This document shows positions 12,831-22,605 of a DNA stretch of 64,000 bases, piece after piece (position 1 is the stretch's first letter; each line of letters starts with the position of its first letter). The stretch covers positions 12,834,001 to 12,898,000 of the forward strand of contig NW_020825289.1 of the NCBI RefSeq assembly GCF_003286085.1. The letters run 5' to 3'. Position numbers and translations under genes: made by a program. This stretch comes from Drosophila persimilis (taxonomy: Eukaryota > Arthropoda > Insecta > Diptera > Drosophilidae). The notes beneath the pieces are model-generated. The model saw only the letters and a list, made by a program, of their open reading frames with translations. It was not told where the DNA came from and did no database searches.

Positions 12831-13586
12831 GGGATTCAGGGTTCTCAATGTGCCAAAGTGGAATATATAGGATACATAGTTCCAGCGAATGTACAGCGAA
12901 TCACTGGGCGACATTCAACGATTGTGCTTTGGGATACGAGGAACCCCGGGGTATTTCGCAGCTGCCTCCAATTCCCGATCCCCATAGAGGACTTCATTTG
13001 GCAGCAGTCCCAGCAGTTCCCATGCAGTCGCACCGTAAATTTTGGAGCAGCAAATGGAGCTGGCTGGCTGAAAATGGGAGAAACTCAGCCCGCAACACAG
13101 TGGTGGGGCAGCGAGGGGGACCAGGCGGCTGTCATCAGTTGACAGCCAGCAGGACCAGAGGCAGGGGCAACAGCATGGGCTTCGGCTTTTAACAATTTGC
13201 AATAAATTAGCCGCTGCAACTGTGCAACTGTGCCACAGAGTTTCCCCTGGAAGGCAACTCGAATCGTATTTGGACGGGGGGGCCCGACACATTGGCACTT
13301 TTTCGCCAACGTGCACCCTGACACGCCTCCAAACACTCTTTGCCACAACAATTTCCAAACATGTCTTGCCAATTTCACACTCGATGCCGTGCCGCAGAGG
13401 CGATTCTGGTCGGTTTCTACCTGGCCAACTTGACTCATCCGCAAGCCATTTTGGGACAGGAATAACGACACTCGCAGCTGGAATTCAGCTCAAAAACTCT
13501 GGGACCCTGGGTCCCTGGGACCCTCGGACCGACATTTCTAGGAGGTTGTTTTTGCTTGCCTTTATTTAACGGAGAAGTGCGACTGC

Positions 13587-14260
13587 TCAAAACATCGTAT
13601 TTGTGATTTTAATAATGACTTGCACATTTTGGATTACTGTCGGGTGGCTGATCGTGATCAGAATCTTGTAGAATCCGGCGACAAGGACTTCTGGCATCCC
13701 CTCGCCGTTGACGGTGCAGCGCGTCAGGGTGTAGGTTTTCTTCGGGAGCTGCGTCATACGCTCGTCCTCGTACTGCGGCAGATCGGAGCAGTCGCCCAGG
13801 TTCTTGATCACCATGTCCTTGTAGTAGGTGTTTAGGTATTCGATGAATGTCTGCCTGGGAATCGACATGGGGGTCAGCTTGTAGTCACTTTCGGCGCCGG
13901 TTGTGCTCCGGTAGAGCTCCACCTCCACCTAACAACCACACACTCGTCAATGAAGGTCGTTCAGAATAACAGCCACTCACCAAGACGCTGTCGTCGATGT
14001 CGAGGTTCCAGAAAAAGGTGCCCGAGAAGAAAAACCCCGTGCGGCCCACCCGCTCCGTTTTCAACTGAATATTCAAGAGGCCTTCGTTGGTGGAATACGC
14101 GCTGACCGATTGGGGTTCACACTCCCAGTTTTTCTATAGATTTAATCGATTTGAAACTATGTATTTGTATCTGGTGTGTATCCTTGGGGCTCACCTTTGC
14201 GGCACAACCATCGTACAAGGCCGAAGAAATGATCAGCAACGGAATGATGTATGACAACAT
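13587..14260 (-). CDS. CheA-like secreted protein, cluster gene 1 (most diverged copy)
   Basis: Spliced, exons in transcript order: 14260-14195, 14133-13981, 13928-13587; 186 aa. Exon 1 (22 codons, MLSYIIPLLIISSALYDG...) is a signal peptide, and both introns are phase 0 with GT-AG ends (61 and 52 nt). Exon 3 carries the family pattern YRSTTGAESDYKL, IPRQTF, YYKDMVI, GDCSDLPQ, RCTVNGEGMPEV, GFYKI. I assign it to the CheA (chemosensory protein A 29a-related) group from memory of the pattern. Known CheA genes are expressed in gustatory sensilla, including male foreleg taste hairs, with unknown ligands. This copy has NWECEP where the others have W-D/E-YEP, and a diverged C-terminal third, so it is the oldest or fastest-evolving member. 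The start was chosen because it gives a signal peptide in phase with exon 2; an upstream ATG does not. Confidence 0.8.
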
Positions 14261-14304
14261 CTCCCAAACACAACATCTGTTGGACAGGTTCCGTTGGCAT
14301 CAGC

Positions 14305-14312
14305 CTTATATA
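14305..14312 (-). promoter_or_regulatory. TATA box of cluster gene 1
   Basis: TATATAAG on the minus strand, 52 bp from its upstream T to the ATG. This predicts a transcription start near 14281 and a leader of about 20 nt. Confidence 0.7.
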
Positions 14313-14928
14313 CCCATACAATGGAGAGTATAATTAGCTGATCCGAATTACACTGGCAATTACAATCGCAAACACGAACAGATCATGTTCCACGCTCAAA
14401 TCTGGATTAGGAATGGATTATGGCGGATTTAACATTGGATTGTGCTCCCTTTTACATGGTTTCGTAAAATCCCAACTCGAAATCAAAGCTTTTATTGTAG
14501 AATGTATATTGTTTTGACTCTGATGTGGTTGAGCTATTGATCTCTCTGATCTACACATTTCTCTGCACTAGAGACACTCTGTGCCGTGGAGAGGTTCATA
14601 CGAGTGGAAATTCCACAAGAGATTGCCGCTAGATGGTTTTTCTCAGGGTTTGTGTGAAGTCAACCATCAATTTAGAACGATTTGGACAGCCACCTGGAGC
14701 AACCTAGCATAGCACCCCTCTCAAAAATCTCAAAAAAGATCCTGCGATTTAAGATCAAGCCTCAAGAGTCGTTTGTCTGAAGTAACCCGAAGCTTTGGAG
14801 GATTTGGACGATTGCCTGAAAGTGTGTCCCCACCACCAGATCATAATAAAATATATCGCTTAAGAGAGATCTGAGAGATACAAAGTGGTTCCCGGGAACT
14901 CTTGCTTCATGGACCATCCTGCAATTTA
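14313..14928. other. Spacer between cluster genes 1 and 2
   Basis: AT-rich sequence with no supported gene. It contains the upstream region of gene 1 and the 3' flank of gene 2. I see no relic of a further paralogue. Confidence 0.5.
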
Positions 14929-15626
14929 TTAGATCAATTTGGTGGTGACCTTCACAATGAGAATGCAGCCCCAATCCACCTGGCCGCTGGCCTTGTAGAC
15001 GATCTTGTAGAACCCCTCGGGTACTATTTCTGGCAGCCCATCGCCGTTGGCCACGCACTTGTCGAGCCTGTAGACGTTCCTGGGCCAGGGCGGGACGTAG
15101 TCGCCCTCGGACTGGACCAAATTGGAGCAGTGGCCGACGTTCTTAATGAAGGCGTCCTTGTAAAAGCCGTTCAGGAACTCAAAGAAGGGCTGCTTGGGAA
15201 TGGACCAGGGCAGGATCTTGTAGTCGCTCTCAACGCCCGAGCTGCTGTGATACGCATCGGCCTCGATCTAGAGAGAGGTTGAGTGCAGTAGCCAAAAGCC
15301 GTCTGAGATGGCCACCTACCATTGTGTTCTCATCCGGATCGTAGTTCCAGTCGACGGTCATGGAACAGGCGAACTCGCCGCGCTTCAACCGATCGATCCT
15401 CGCTCCAATCTTCAGCAGGCTCTCGTCCGAACTGAAGGCAGCTATGGACAAGGGCTCGTATTCCCAGTTGCGCTGTTTGTGGGTGGAGTGGATCGTTTGG
15501 GCATTAATCTGGGGATTGTTATCATGCTCTATCTATCAGTACCTCTCCCATGGAGCTATGGACCATCAGGACCATCCACATCCAAAGGCCGGCGAACGAG
15601 AAAGGCACCGGGCAACGGGAGAACAT
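14929..15626 (-). CDS. CheA-like secreted protein, cluster gene 2
   Basis: Exons 15626-15543, 15472-15320, 15267-14929; 191 aa. Exon 1 encodes a 28-residue signal peptide (MFSRCPVPFSFAGLWMWMVL...). Exon 2 (51 codons) begins RNWEYEPLSIAAFSSDES and ends ENTM. Exon 3 begins IEADAYHSSSGVESDYKILP, continues with a GHCSNL segment and a DKCVANGDGLPEI segment, and ends TTKLI. The GHCS and DKC cysteines are shared by all members and probably pair. Both introns are phase 0 (70 and 52 nt). The family assignment to CheA is from recalled consensus. It is predicted to be secreted; ligand and tissue are unknown. Confidence 0.85.
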
Positions 15627-15675
15627 CTTGCAAAAACTGAAACTGAAACTGAAAACTGATTGCATCGAAGAGGCA

Positions 15676-15683
15676 CCTATATA
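15676..15683 (-). promoter_or_regulatory. TATA box of cluster gene 2
   Basis: TATATAGG on the minus strand, 57 bp from its upstream T to the gene 2 ATG, the same spacing class as the other intact copies. Confidence 0.65.
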
Positions 15684-15969
15684 GCCCACGATCGGTGGAT
15701 ATATATTCTAGTCGAATGCGGCGCGTGGCTGCAGTAATTATTAAATTATACTTGTATACCGAGTATATTTCCTGTCGAATATAGTATTCGACAACGACAT
15801 CTTGCGTGTCCGGAACAAGAACAACTTTTTGATGCCCAATTCTTTGAACCGTTTCGATCGTTAGCGAATAAATCACTAGGACAGGAGTGAAACCAAGGAG
15901 ACTGGAACTTTCCCTGGAAATGGACACAGGACACAGGACACGTAGTAGTAGCTTCTGCGGCAGGCAGCT

Positions 15970-16046
15970 CTCTTGGCCTGTGAATGGATTGAATGTTGGA
16001 TGTGTTTGTGGTCTAATCTGTATCGTACATTCACTCCAAGGTGGCT
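15970..16046 (-). pseudogene. Relic of a CheA-like gene (intron 2 / exon 2 fragment)
   Basis: On the plus strand, GTGGTCTAATCTGTATCGTA followed by CATTCACTCCAAGGTGG closely matches the exon 2 start of gene 3 at about 16602-16637 (few mismatches over about 36 bases). The bases before it (ATGGATTGAATGTTGG) resemble intron 2 of genes 3 and 4. No reading frame survives. It is a decayed remnant of another paralogue. Confidence 0.55.
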
Positions 16047-16186
16047 ATCATCGCTAGCCTGTCAGGGATTCGGGGAGGACTCTAGTCATTCGTGAAGGTC
16101 AGACCTCCCCGTCATCGTGCAAAGAATAGAAGTTTCGAGTTTCGAGTATTGATATCCCAAATGTGTAAAAAAAGAAATTTATTTTT

Positions 16187-16884
16187 CTAGAACATTTTAT
16201 TTGTTATCTTAAGGACTACAGTCAAACCCCATTCAGGCTGATTTGTCCCGGTGACTATGAAGACAACCTTGTAGAAACCGGGTGCAAGAACTTCCGGAAG
16301 CCCCTCGCCATCGAAGACGCACTTGTCGATGTGGTAGGTGTCCTTCGGCCACGGCGGCTGGAACTTGCCCTCGAACTGCGGCAGATTCGAGCAGTGGCCA
16401 AGGTTCGAGATGGTCACGTCCATGTAGTACTTGTCGAGATACTCATAGAAGGTTTGCTTGGGTACAGACCAGGGCAGCTCCTTATAGTCCTTCTCCGCAC
16501 CAGAAGTGCTTTGGTAAGCACTGCTCTCGACCTGCGGCGGTTGGATTCAAGAATTGAAAGATTAGATGTTGGTCACCACCCCTTGTGTCACCCACCATTG
16601 TGGTCTCATCTATATCGTATTTCCACTCCAAGGTGCACGAAAGGCCGAACTCTCCGCGCTTCAGACGATCGATTTTGGACTCGATCTTCATCTGGTTGTC
16701 ATCCGTGCTGTAGGTAACAAAGGACACGGGCTCGTAGTCCCAGTGTTTCTACAATTCAACAGTAGATTATGTTGGGATTCTGTTGCTGGGAGGTCACCAC
16801 ACCTCTACCTACCTTGCCCACGGTGCCGTGGAGCAGGCCGAGTAGCAGCCAGATTTTGATGGATTTGGAAAGAATGCAAAGCAT
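16187..16884 (-). CDS. CheA-like secreted protein, cluster gene 3
   Basis: Exons 16884-16813, 16748-16596, 16531-16187; 189 aa. The signal-peptide exon is MLCILSKSIKIWLLLGLLHG... (24 codons). Exon 2 starts KHWDYEPVSFVTYSTDD, contains LSCTLEWKYDIDETTM and is 153 nt. Exon 3 starts VESSAYQSTSGAEKDYKELP and carries YYMDVTISNLGHCSNLPQF, the PPWPKDTY/DKCVFDGEGLPEV region, and ends ITNKMF. Introns are 64 nt each, phase 0. It is closely similar to gene 4, gene 6 and their promoters and introns, so it belongs to a recent duplication subgroup. Function is inferred as in gene 1. Confidence 0.85.
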
Positions 16885-16930
16885 GGCGCGACTTGGACTT
16901 GGATCTGCAACAATGTGACTGCGGATGGAG

Positions 16931-16938
16931 TATTTATA
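16931..16938 (-). promoter_or_regulatory. TATA box of cluster gene 3
   Basis: TATAAATA on the minus strand, 54 bp from its upstream T to the ATG. The surrounding block (GGGTATAAATAC on one side, CAGTCACATTGTTGCAGATCC on the other) is shared with genes 4 and 6. Confidence 0.75.
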
Positions 16939-17039
16939 CCCTTTGGTGATATCTTTGGGCTCTGCAATCACACGGAACTATCGTGTTTCCTCGCAATTAA
17001 TTTTCCCCAATTATAATATCGTTATCTAAACTATTTTAG

Positions 17040-17335
17040 CCTGGATTAATGAAAAACGAGGGGGAACGTTGTGAGCCGCTGCCTTTGCCGCGGCTCTACT
17101 TTATTTATTTAAAATAATCTAAAGCCTACAAAATTCGGACGAACCGTTTGGGAGATTTTGATGTATTAGATTTGATCTGTTTCCATTTTTCTTTACACGA
17201 ACGGACGGGCGGACATGGGTATATCGACTCGACTATTGATGCTGATCAAGAATACATATACTTTATGGGGTCGGAAACGCTTTCTTCTGGGTGTTACAGA
17301 CATCCACTTCCACCACAAATCCCCACCACAAAAGC
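17040..17335. mobile_element. Dispersed transposable-element fragment between cluster genes 3 and 4
   Basis: Contains GTGAGCCGCTGC...GCGGCTCTACTT, then ATATCGACTCGACTATTGAT, GCTGATCAAGAATACATATA and CTTTATGGGGTCGGAAACGC followed by TTCTTCTGGGTGTTACAGAC. These motifs are typical of multi-copy repeats scattered through Drosophila genomes (I associate them with DINE-1/Helentron-like elements, from memory). No coding capacity. Part of it (about 17130-17200) reappears degenerately beside the gene 6 pseudogene at 22700-22765. Confidence 0.6.
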
Positions 17336-17364
17336 CACAAAAGGTTCTGGCAAGAAGTTTGCTC

Positions 17365-17417
17365 TGCGACAATGTGATTTTGGTACACTATTTATACCCT
17401 TGGGTTTTATCTTACAG
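17365..17417 (-). pseudogene. Solo promoter relic of a CheA-like gene
   Basis: On the plus strand, CTCTGCGACAATGTGATTTT through CTATTTATACCCTTGGGTTTT aligns with the region that carries the TATA boxes of genes 3 and 4 (CTGCAACAATGTGACTGC...TATTTATACCCTTTG). No exon follows on its left side, where a repeat fragment lies, so it appears to be the detached promoter of a lost copy. Confidence 0.45.
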
Positions 17418-17579
17418 CTTGGAAGCTTCTAGTCATCTATATCCTAGTACTTTCTACAATTGTTATTGCACTTTCCACATACGTGTGGGATCTGTCGATA
17501 GATGAATTGAACCTTCGAATGTTGGTATCCCAAATGTGTGGAAATTTCTATATTCATTCCGCATCCGAAAAACAGTTGT

Positions 17580-18270
17580 CTAAAAAAGTTTAGCTGTTAC
17601 CTTAAGGACTACAGTGAAACCCCATTCAGGCTGATCGGGTCCGCTCACTATGAATATGATCTTGTAGAAACCGGGCGGAACAACTTCGGGAAGCCCCTGG
17701 CCTTCGATGACGCATTTGTCGACGAGGTAGGTGTCCTTCGGCCACGGCGGCTGGAACTTCCCCTCGAACTGCGGCAGATTCGAGCAGTGGCCAAGGTTCG
17801 GGATGAGCACGTCCTTGTAGTACGTGTTGAGATAATCATAGTAGGTCTGCTTGGGTATAGACCAGGGCAGGACCTTATAGTCGTTCTCCGCTCCAGAATT
17901 GCTGCGGTAAGCACTGGCCTCGACCTGCGGCGATTGGATTGAAATATTGAAATATCGAATGTTGGGTAGATTTAAGGGTCGGATCACCCACCATTGTGGT
18001 CTCATCTATATCGTATTTCCACTCCACGGTGCACGAAATTCCGAACTCTCCGCGATTCAGACGGTCGATTTTGGATTCAACCTTCAGCTGGCTCTCATCC
18101 GTGCTGTAGGTATCTATGGACACAGGCTCGTAGTCCCATTTTCTCTAGAATTTGACCGTAGATTGTGTGATGCTGCTGCGGTTAGGGGTCACCACATCTG
18201 TACCTACCTCGCCCACAGTGCCGTGGAGCAGCCCGAGAAGCAGCCAGATTTTGATGGTTGTGCAAAGCAT
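17580..18270 (-). CDS. CheA-like secreted protein, cluster gene 4
   Basis: Exons 18270-18208, 18144-17992, 17924-17580; 186 aa. The signal peptide is MLCTTIKIWLLLGLLHGTVG, nearly identical to that of gene 3. Exon 2 starts RKWDYEPVSIDTYSTDES and contains NRGEFGISCTVEWKYDIDE. Exon 3 starts VEASAYRSNSGAENDYKVLP and includes YYKDVLIPNLGHCSNLPQF, a DKCVIEGQGLPEV segment and the terminal VTAKLF. Introns are 63 and 67 nt, phase 0. Exon 2 differs from gene 3 at about 11 of 51 residues and from gene 6 at about 9. It is an intact member of the youngest subgroup. Confidence 0.86.
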
Positions 18271-18328
18271 AGCGCGACTTGGAGTTGGACTTGCAGTTGG
18301 ATCTGCAACAATGTGACTGCGGATGGTG

Positions 18329-18336
18329 TATTTATA
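18329..18336 (-). promoter_or_regulatory. TATA box of cluster gene 4
   Basis: TATAAATA on the minus strand, 66 bp from its upstream T to the ATG; its flanks are near-identical to those of gene 3. Confidence 0.75.
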
Positions 18337-18507
18337 CCCTTTGTTGCTATCTTTGGGCTCTGCAATCACACGGCATTATCGTGTTTCGTCGAAATTAATT
18401 TGTCCCATTTACAACATCATTACCCAAACTATTTTAGCCGGGATTAGAGACGAGGGGGAACTACTTAAACTACTTATTTCTGATCAGTTCTCATTTTCTG
18501 TATAGCC

Positions 18508-18740
18508 GTTTTATCCCGCTCCTTCCACCAGAGGGCGCACCCTGCACGATGAAGAGTGAGTGCGAGACAGAGAGGGAGAAGGATTAAGCGCGTGGCTGGG
18601 GGTAGCTTATTTGTTCCTTCTGGCTATAATAATGATCCGATCTAAACCAGATTCGGCAATCTGCTAGATATGGCCACAACTGTGGATGCCACAGAACAAT
18701 CGTCACTTGTGTGGGCGGAAGGGGGCGCTAAGGGGAGATC
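18508..18740. repeat. Dispersed repeat fragment (copy B)
   Basis: Aligns with 12600-12780 (shared TTCCTTCTGGCTATAATA and GATCCGATCT blocks) and extends further, through AACTGTGGATGCCACAGA and TGTGTGGGCGGAAGGGGGCG. It is probably a longer fragment of the same transposable-element family. Its direction is the same as copy A. Confidence 0.6.
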
Positions 18741-18933
18741 TAAACTCTTCGAGTATATCGACGGTATAAAAATCATCTCCTGACAAGCATTTTGATTTTG
18801 CCCTATCGATCTACTGGATCCGATGATTTCGACAAGAAATTTGAGCCTGTCTATTTTATTAATATTCTGTATAGCGATATAAAATTTCTAAACGGTAAAT
18901 TTCTCTTGGTAAAAGAGATTTGTCCATTCGGGT

Positions 18934-19495
18934 TCACATCAGTTTGCTTGTCACTTTCACAATAAGTATCATTCCCCACTCAACGGGTCCCGTGAAGGTG
19001 AGGATTATTTTATAGAAGCCCAGAGGTAGAACTTCGGGGAAACCGTCGTTGTCGGCCACGCACTTGTCCAAGTTGTAGATCTTCTGCGGCCACGGGGGCA
19101 CGAACTTGTCCTCGAACTGGGGCAGGTTCGAGCAGCTGCCCAGATTCTCGATCACCATGTCCTTGTAGTGGGTGTTTAGGAAATCCTCGTAGGGCTGCTT
19201 AGGAATGGCGAAAGGGACCAACTTGTAGTCACTCTCCTGTCCCGAGGAACTGCGATAGGCGGTCGCCTCCACCTGATCAAGCGGAAGAGGATCGATCAGG
19301 CATCAATCAGAAGACTGTCTCATTTATACCTACCATGACGGTATCATCGAGAAGGTAGCGGAAATCGATTGTGGCCGAAATGGCGAACTCGCCGCGATTG
19401 ACCCGATCGATTTTGGCTTCGATCTTAAGCTTGCTCTCGTCCGAGGAGTGGGTGGTGATGGACATTGGCTCGTAGTCCCATTTGCGCTGTTCAAT

Positions 19496-19527
<32 letters not shown>

Positions 19528-19661
19528 GGGGGGACAAGTGTTGGTCATTTGATCACTCGAACAGCGTCCACGGGGGAGATATTTACCGCACTGTTGCAGC
19601 TCTTCGCGAGCAGAAGTACCAGGCAAAGTCCAGAGAACGATCGCAACGAGCGGGGCAACAT
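18934..19661 (-). CDS. CheA-like secreted protein, cluster gene 5
   Basis: Exons 19661-19587, 19486-19334, 19272-18934; 188 aa. The signal-peptide exon is MLPRSLRSFSGLCLVLLLAK (25 codons in all). An in-frame upstream ATG at 19682 lies about at the TATA-predicted transcription start, so I prefer 19661. Exon 2 starts RKWDYEPMSITTHSSDES and lacks the Cys that genes 3, 4 and 6 have in S-C-T. Exon 3 starts VEATAYRSSSGQESDYKLVP and carries YYKDMVI-type, GSCSNLPQF, DKCVADNDGFPEV and terminal TSKLM motifs. Intron 1 (100 nt) is unusual: on the coding strand it contains a run of about 31 C just before the 3' splice site, an extreme pyrimidine tract. Confidence 0.85.
19496..19526. repeat. Poly(G) run of 31 bases inside intron 1 of cluster gene 5
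   Basis: The run reads as poly(C) on the coding (minus) strand and ends 10 bases before the exon 2 boundary at 19486, so it doubles as the polypyrimidine tract. A second G run follows one A at 19527. Confidence 0.85.
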
Positions 19662-19700
19662 TTTGGCCAACAATTGTGACATAGTGGCACAGCTTTGTGG

Positions 19701-19708
19701 GTTTTATA
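19701..19708 (-). promoter_or_regulatory. TATA box of cluster gene 5
   Basis: TATAAAAC on the minus strand, 47 bp from its upstream T to the preferred ATG, giving a leader of only about 16 nt. Confidence 0.65.
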
Positions 19709-21885
19709 GTGCTAACCAGCCAACAATCTGGTCCCAACTCATCTCCAATCACGATATGCACGCAATCTTCGTGTCGTTTAGACAAAAGTGCATAGTATTC
19801 ATAGAATCACAGTTGTACTCATGCCGCTTTAAAGCGCTCGATCGACACGAATCGAATTCAGATTCCGATTTCCGAGAGCGAGTACACTTTTTTTCAGTGT
19901 AAAGCAAGAAAACGTTTTGGCCTCGTGCCAGCAAACTTTGTGTTTCGTTCTGAGAGAAAATCCAATAGAGAGTGAGCGAGAAAAAAAAAAACGAAATTTT
20001 CGGATCGCAGATACCACCCCTGCTTCGTTCAGTTCGTTTCGAGCGAATTATTCTATGTAATGAGAGAGCTGAGGCACTGATTCAAACGCTAACGGAATGA
20101 GCGAAACGAATACCGGAATTCCACCAAATCGATTCGGTTTGCGGCCGACCAGTAAGTGGAATTTCGAGCTTTTGTTTTATTCAAATGATAATATTATTAT
20201 TTTTGACGCGGAACACGGAATTATTGATAATTACTCAAATGTATAAGGTTCCTCTAGCTCTGAGCAACCCGTTCTTCGATGGGAGAGCATCGACGGGTCT
20301 GCTGTACATTTCTATATACCCTTCCCGTTTGTCATTCGTTGGGTATCACAGAGATATGTGGCGTAACCACAACAAAGAGAGCTCTCATAATTGTAGGCAA
20401 CAAATTACGCGATGGCTAAACAAAAGATCTGTCGAGAGAATAAAGTCATAAATGCTGGTTTGGCTGGCACTGCACTATCCAGTGGATGTAAAGGGGCCCA
20501 AACACAAGTACACACAAGAGTTGCGGAGCGACTCAAGTGATCAATATATTGAAGAGGCAATTGAATGTGGTCCTACCCCCTTGAAGTGCTCCGTCCCCGA
20601 ACCGATCCCAGGCTCGACCCTCGTCTGAGTGGCATGATCGGCACTTGAGCTGCCTACACTTCGGGGCGTCGTGTCGCTTGGTGGTGGAAAGGGATCTGCT
20701 GTTGCACTTAATTTAATTGAACGCTGGGATCCGATGGGCCGCCGCCCCCCCAGGCCCTGGGCATCTGGAGCCTAAAGTGCCGCCCCACCAACGCAATCGA
20801 GTAATCGAGTGTGTATGTTTGTGTGTGTGTGTGTGTGTGTGATCTTGTATAAAATCAAATTATCGCGATTCGAACGAATCAAAACAGAAGAAGAGTTTTC
20901 TGGGCTGGAAGGGGATCTGAGAGACGCTAATAAAAGCGCACTGGCAACTCCCCGGAGGCGTTCATTTAGCAACCGCAGAGGATCAATCGTGTACAACAGC
21001 AGCAGCAGCAGAAGCAGCGGCAGAGAGGCAGAGGCAGAGATGATGACGATGACGACGAAGACGACGACGATGAATCCGAGCGATTCGACAACGATGTTGC
21101 CGTAAATCTTTAACTTCCCCATGCTCTCCTCCTGCTGCTGCTGCTGCTGTCTCGTCTTTTGGCTTGGTTACTTCTTGATGTTTAGTACGTGCGGACAGGG
21201 ACTGGGGCCATAACGAGAAGATGTTGCCAGGCCCCTTCCACTGCCACTACCACTCTCTGCTCTCTGCTCTCTCGTTTTCCCTCTCTCTCTGTCGAGAGGC
21301 ATACAATATGTGTAGATGGCCGCAGACCCAATTTAAAACACGACTTGAACGATGACCGGCGCTGTCTTTGTGCCTGTCTTCGGCCGTGCTGTGCTTCGCC
21401 TTCCTCTCTCCCACTCTCTTTGACTTGCTGTCTCTCTCTCTCGTTTTCTGTTCTGCTGCTTCGGTTACCTGCCTGCGGTTGCTTGTAATTCCACTTCTCC
21501 CCCTGCTCCCTGGACAGGTCCGTGTCTCGGGGATTCATCGGAATGTTGAACGACAGCAGCATGGATCGAGGGGTAACGGGGAGGGGAGGGGAGGGGCAAC
21601 GACGGGCACGGCATCGGCAACGGCAACGGCGGCTATTAGTAATTTATTGATTTGTCTAAATTATGGTGTGTTTCAATCTTGTTGTTTGTTGTATGCGGTG
21701 TTGCCGCTTCCAGCCACAGCCACAGCATCCACATCCACATCCACATCTTGGCTCGTTGCGCTTTTTTGAGCTATCCCGCCACATGCCACATACCACAAAG
21801 CTCTTTGCCACCCACATGGCACGGAGTGGGGCGTCAAACGTGCGATTATCTCTTCTGCTGAGTGTGTAATAAGTGATTAAATTGC
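19709..21885. other. Spacer between cluster gene 5 and the gene 6 block
   Basis: No supported gene. It contains GT and CAG microsatellites (20817-20840, 20998-21013), an ACGACG stretch near 21045-21070 and CT-rich runs. It separates the gene 6 block from the rest of the cluster by more than 2 kb, consistent with a dispersed rather than tandem duplication. Confidence 0.6.
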
Positions 21886-21910
21886 GACTAAATGGCGGAG
21901 TGCAAAGAGG
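21886..21910. repeat. Left copy of a 25-bp direct repeat flanking the gene 6 block
   Basis: The sequence from GACTAAATGGCGGAGTG to AAAGAGG is identical to 22810-22834. The similar GAGAGGGAG/TAGAGGGAG bases that follow suggest the homology extends a little further. It could be a target-site-like duplication or the scar of a duplication/insertion event. Confidence 0.8.
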
Positions 21911-21974
21911 GAGAGGGAGAGTACAATGAGAGTACAAATATTCGCATTTAGTGACGCGTTTCATTTTTATTTTC

Positions 21975-22582
21975 TTAAAACAATTTAGCTGTTACCTTAA
22001 GGATTAAATGTAAACCCCATTCAGGCTGATTGGGTCCGGTGACTGTGAAGATAATCTTGTAGAAACCGGTCGGAACAACTTCCGGAAGTCCCTCGCCATC
22101 GAAGACGCATTTGTCCAAGTGGTAGATTTGCTTTGGCCACGGCGGCTGGAACTTGCCCTCGACCTGCGGCAGATTCGAGCAGTGGCCAAGGTTCGGGATG
22201 AGCAAGTCCTTGTAGTACGTGTCGAGATACTCATAGAGGGGCAGCTTGGGTACAGACCAGGGCAGGATCTTATAGTCGTTCTCCGCCCCAGAGCTGCTGC
22301 GGTAAGCAGTGCCCTCGACCTGCGGCGGTTGGATTCAAGAATTGAAAGATTGAAAGATGTTGGATGGAGGTCACTACCCATTGGGTCACCCACCATTGTG
22401 GTCTCATCCACATCGTATTTCCACTCCACGGTGCACGAAACTCCGAACTCTCCGCGCTTCAGACGATCGACTTTGGACTCGATTTTCAGCTGGCTCTCAT
22501 CCGAGCTGTAGGTTTCTATGGACACGGGCTCGTACTCCCATTTTGTCTAGAATTTGACCGTAGATTAAAGCACGGCCGGACT
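21975..22582 (-). pseudogene. CheA-like cluster gene 6, pseudogene lacking exon 1
   Basis: Exons 2 (22546-22394, 153 nt, starts TKWEYEPVSIETYSSDES) and 3 (22319-21975, starts VEGTAYRSSSGAENDYKILP, ends VTAKLF) are fully open, with good splice sites and a 74-nt intron 2. The TATA box is also present. Compared with genes 3 and 4, a deletion joins the start-codon region directly to the end of intron 1. The homologous start reads GTG, two codons later comes TAA, and no signal peptide or splice donor is left. An upstream ATG at about 22602 enters exon 2 in the wrong frame. The intact exons 2 and 3 indicate a recent loss; a rescuing exon elsewhere cannot be excluded. End coordinate is the TATA-predicted transcription start. 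Confidence 0.8.
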
Positions 22583-22605
22583 TGCAACAGTGTGACTGCA
22601 TGGAG

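Larger units (their letters stand above)
10482..13586. other. Non-coding spacer between the GSKIP-like gene and the CheA-like cluster
   Basis: No supported gene. It holds a (GAGACG)n repeat at 10958-10993, CA and GT repeats, and CAG runs near 11177. A stretch at about 12600-12830 is a diverged copy of sequence at 18508-18670. The open frames near 12,780-13,190 are not recognisable and overlap that repeat. Confidence 0.6.

Noticed and set aside
12779-13192. Overlapping plus-strand frames upstream of the cluster
   Set aside because: They begin inside a dispersed repeat, are unrecognisable, and end in unstructured sequence.
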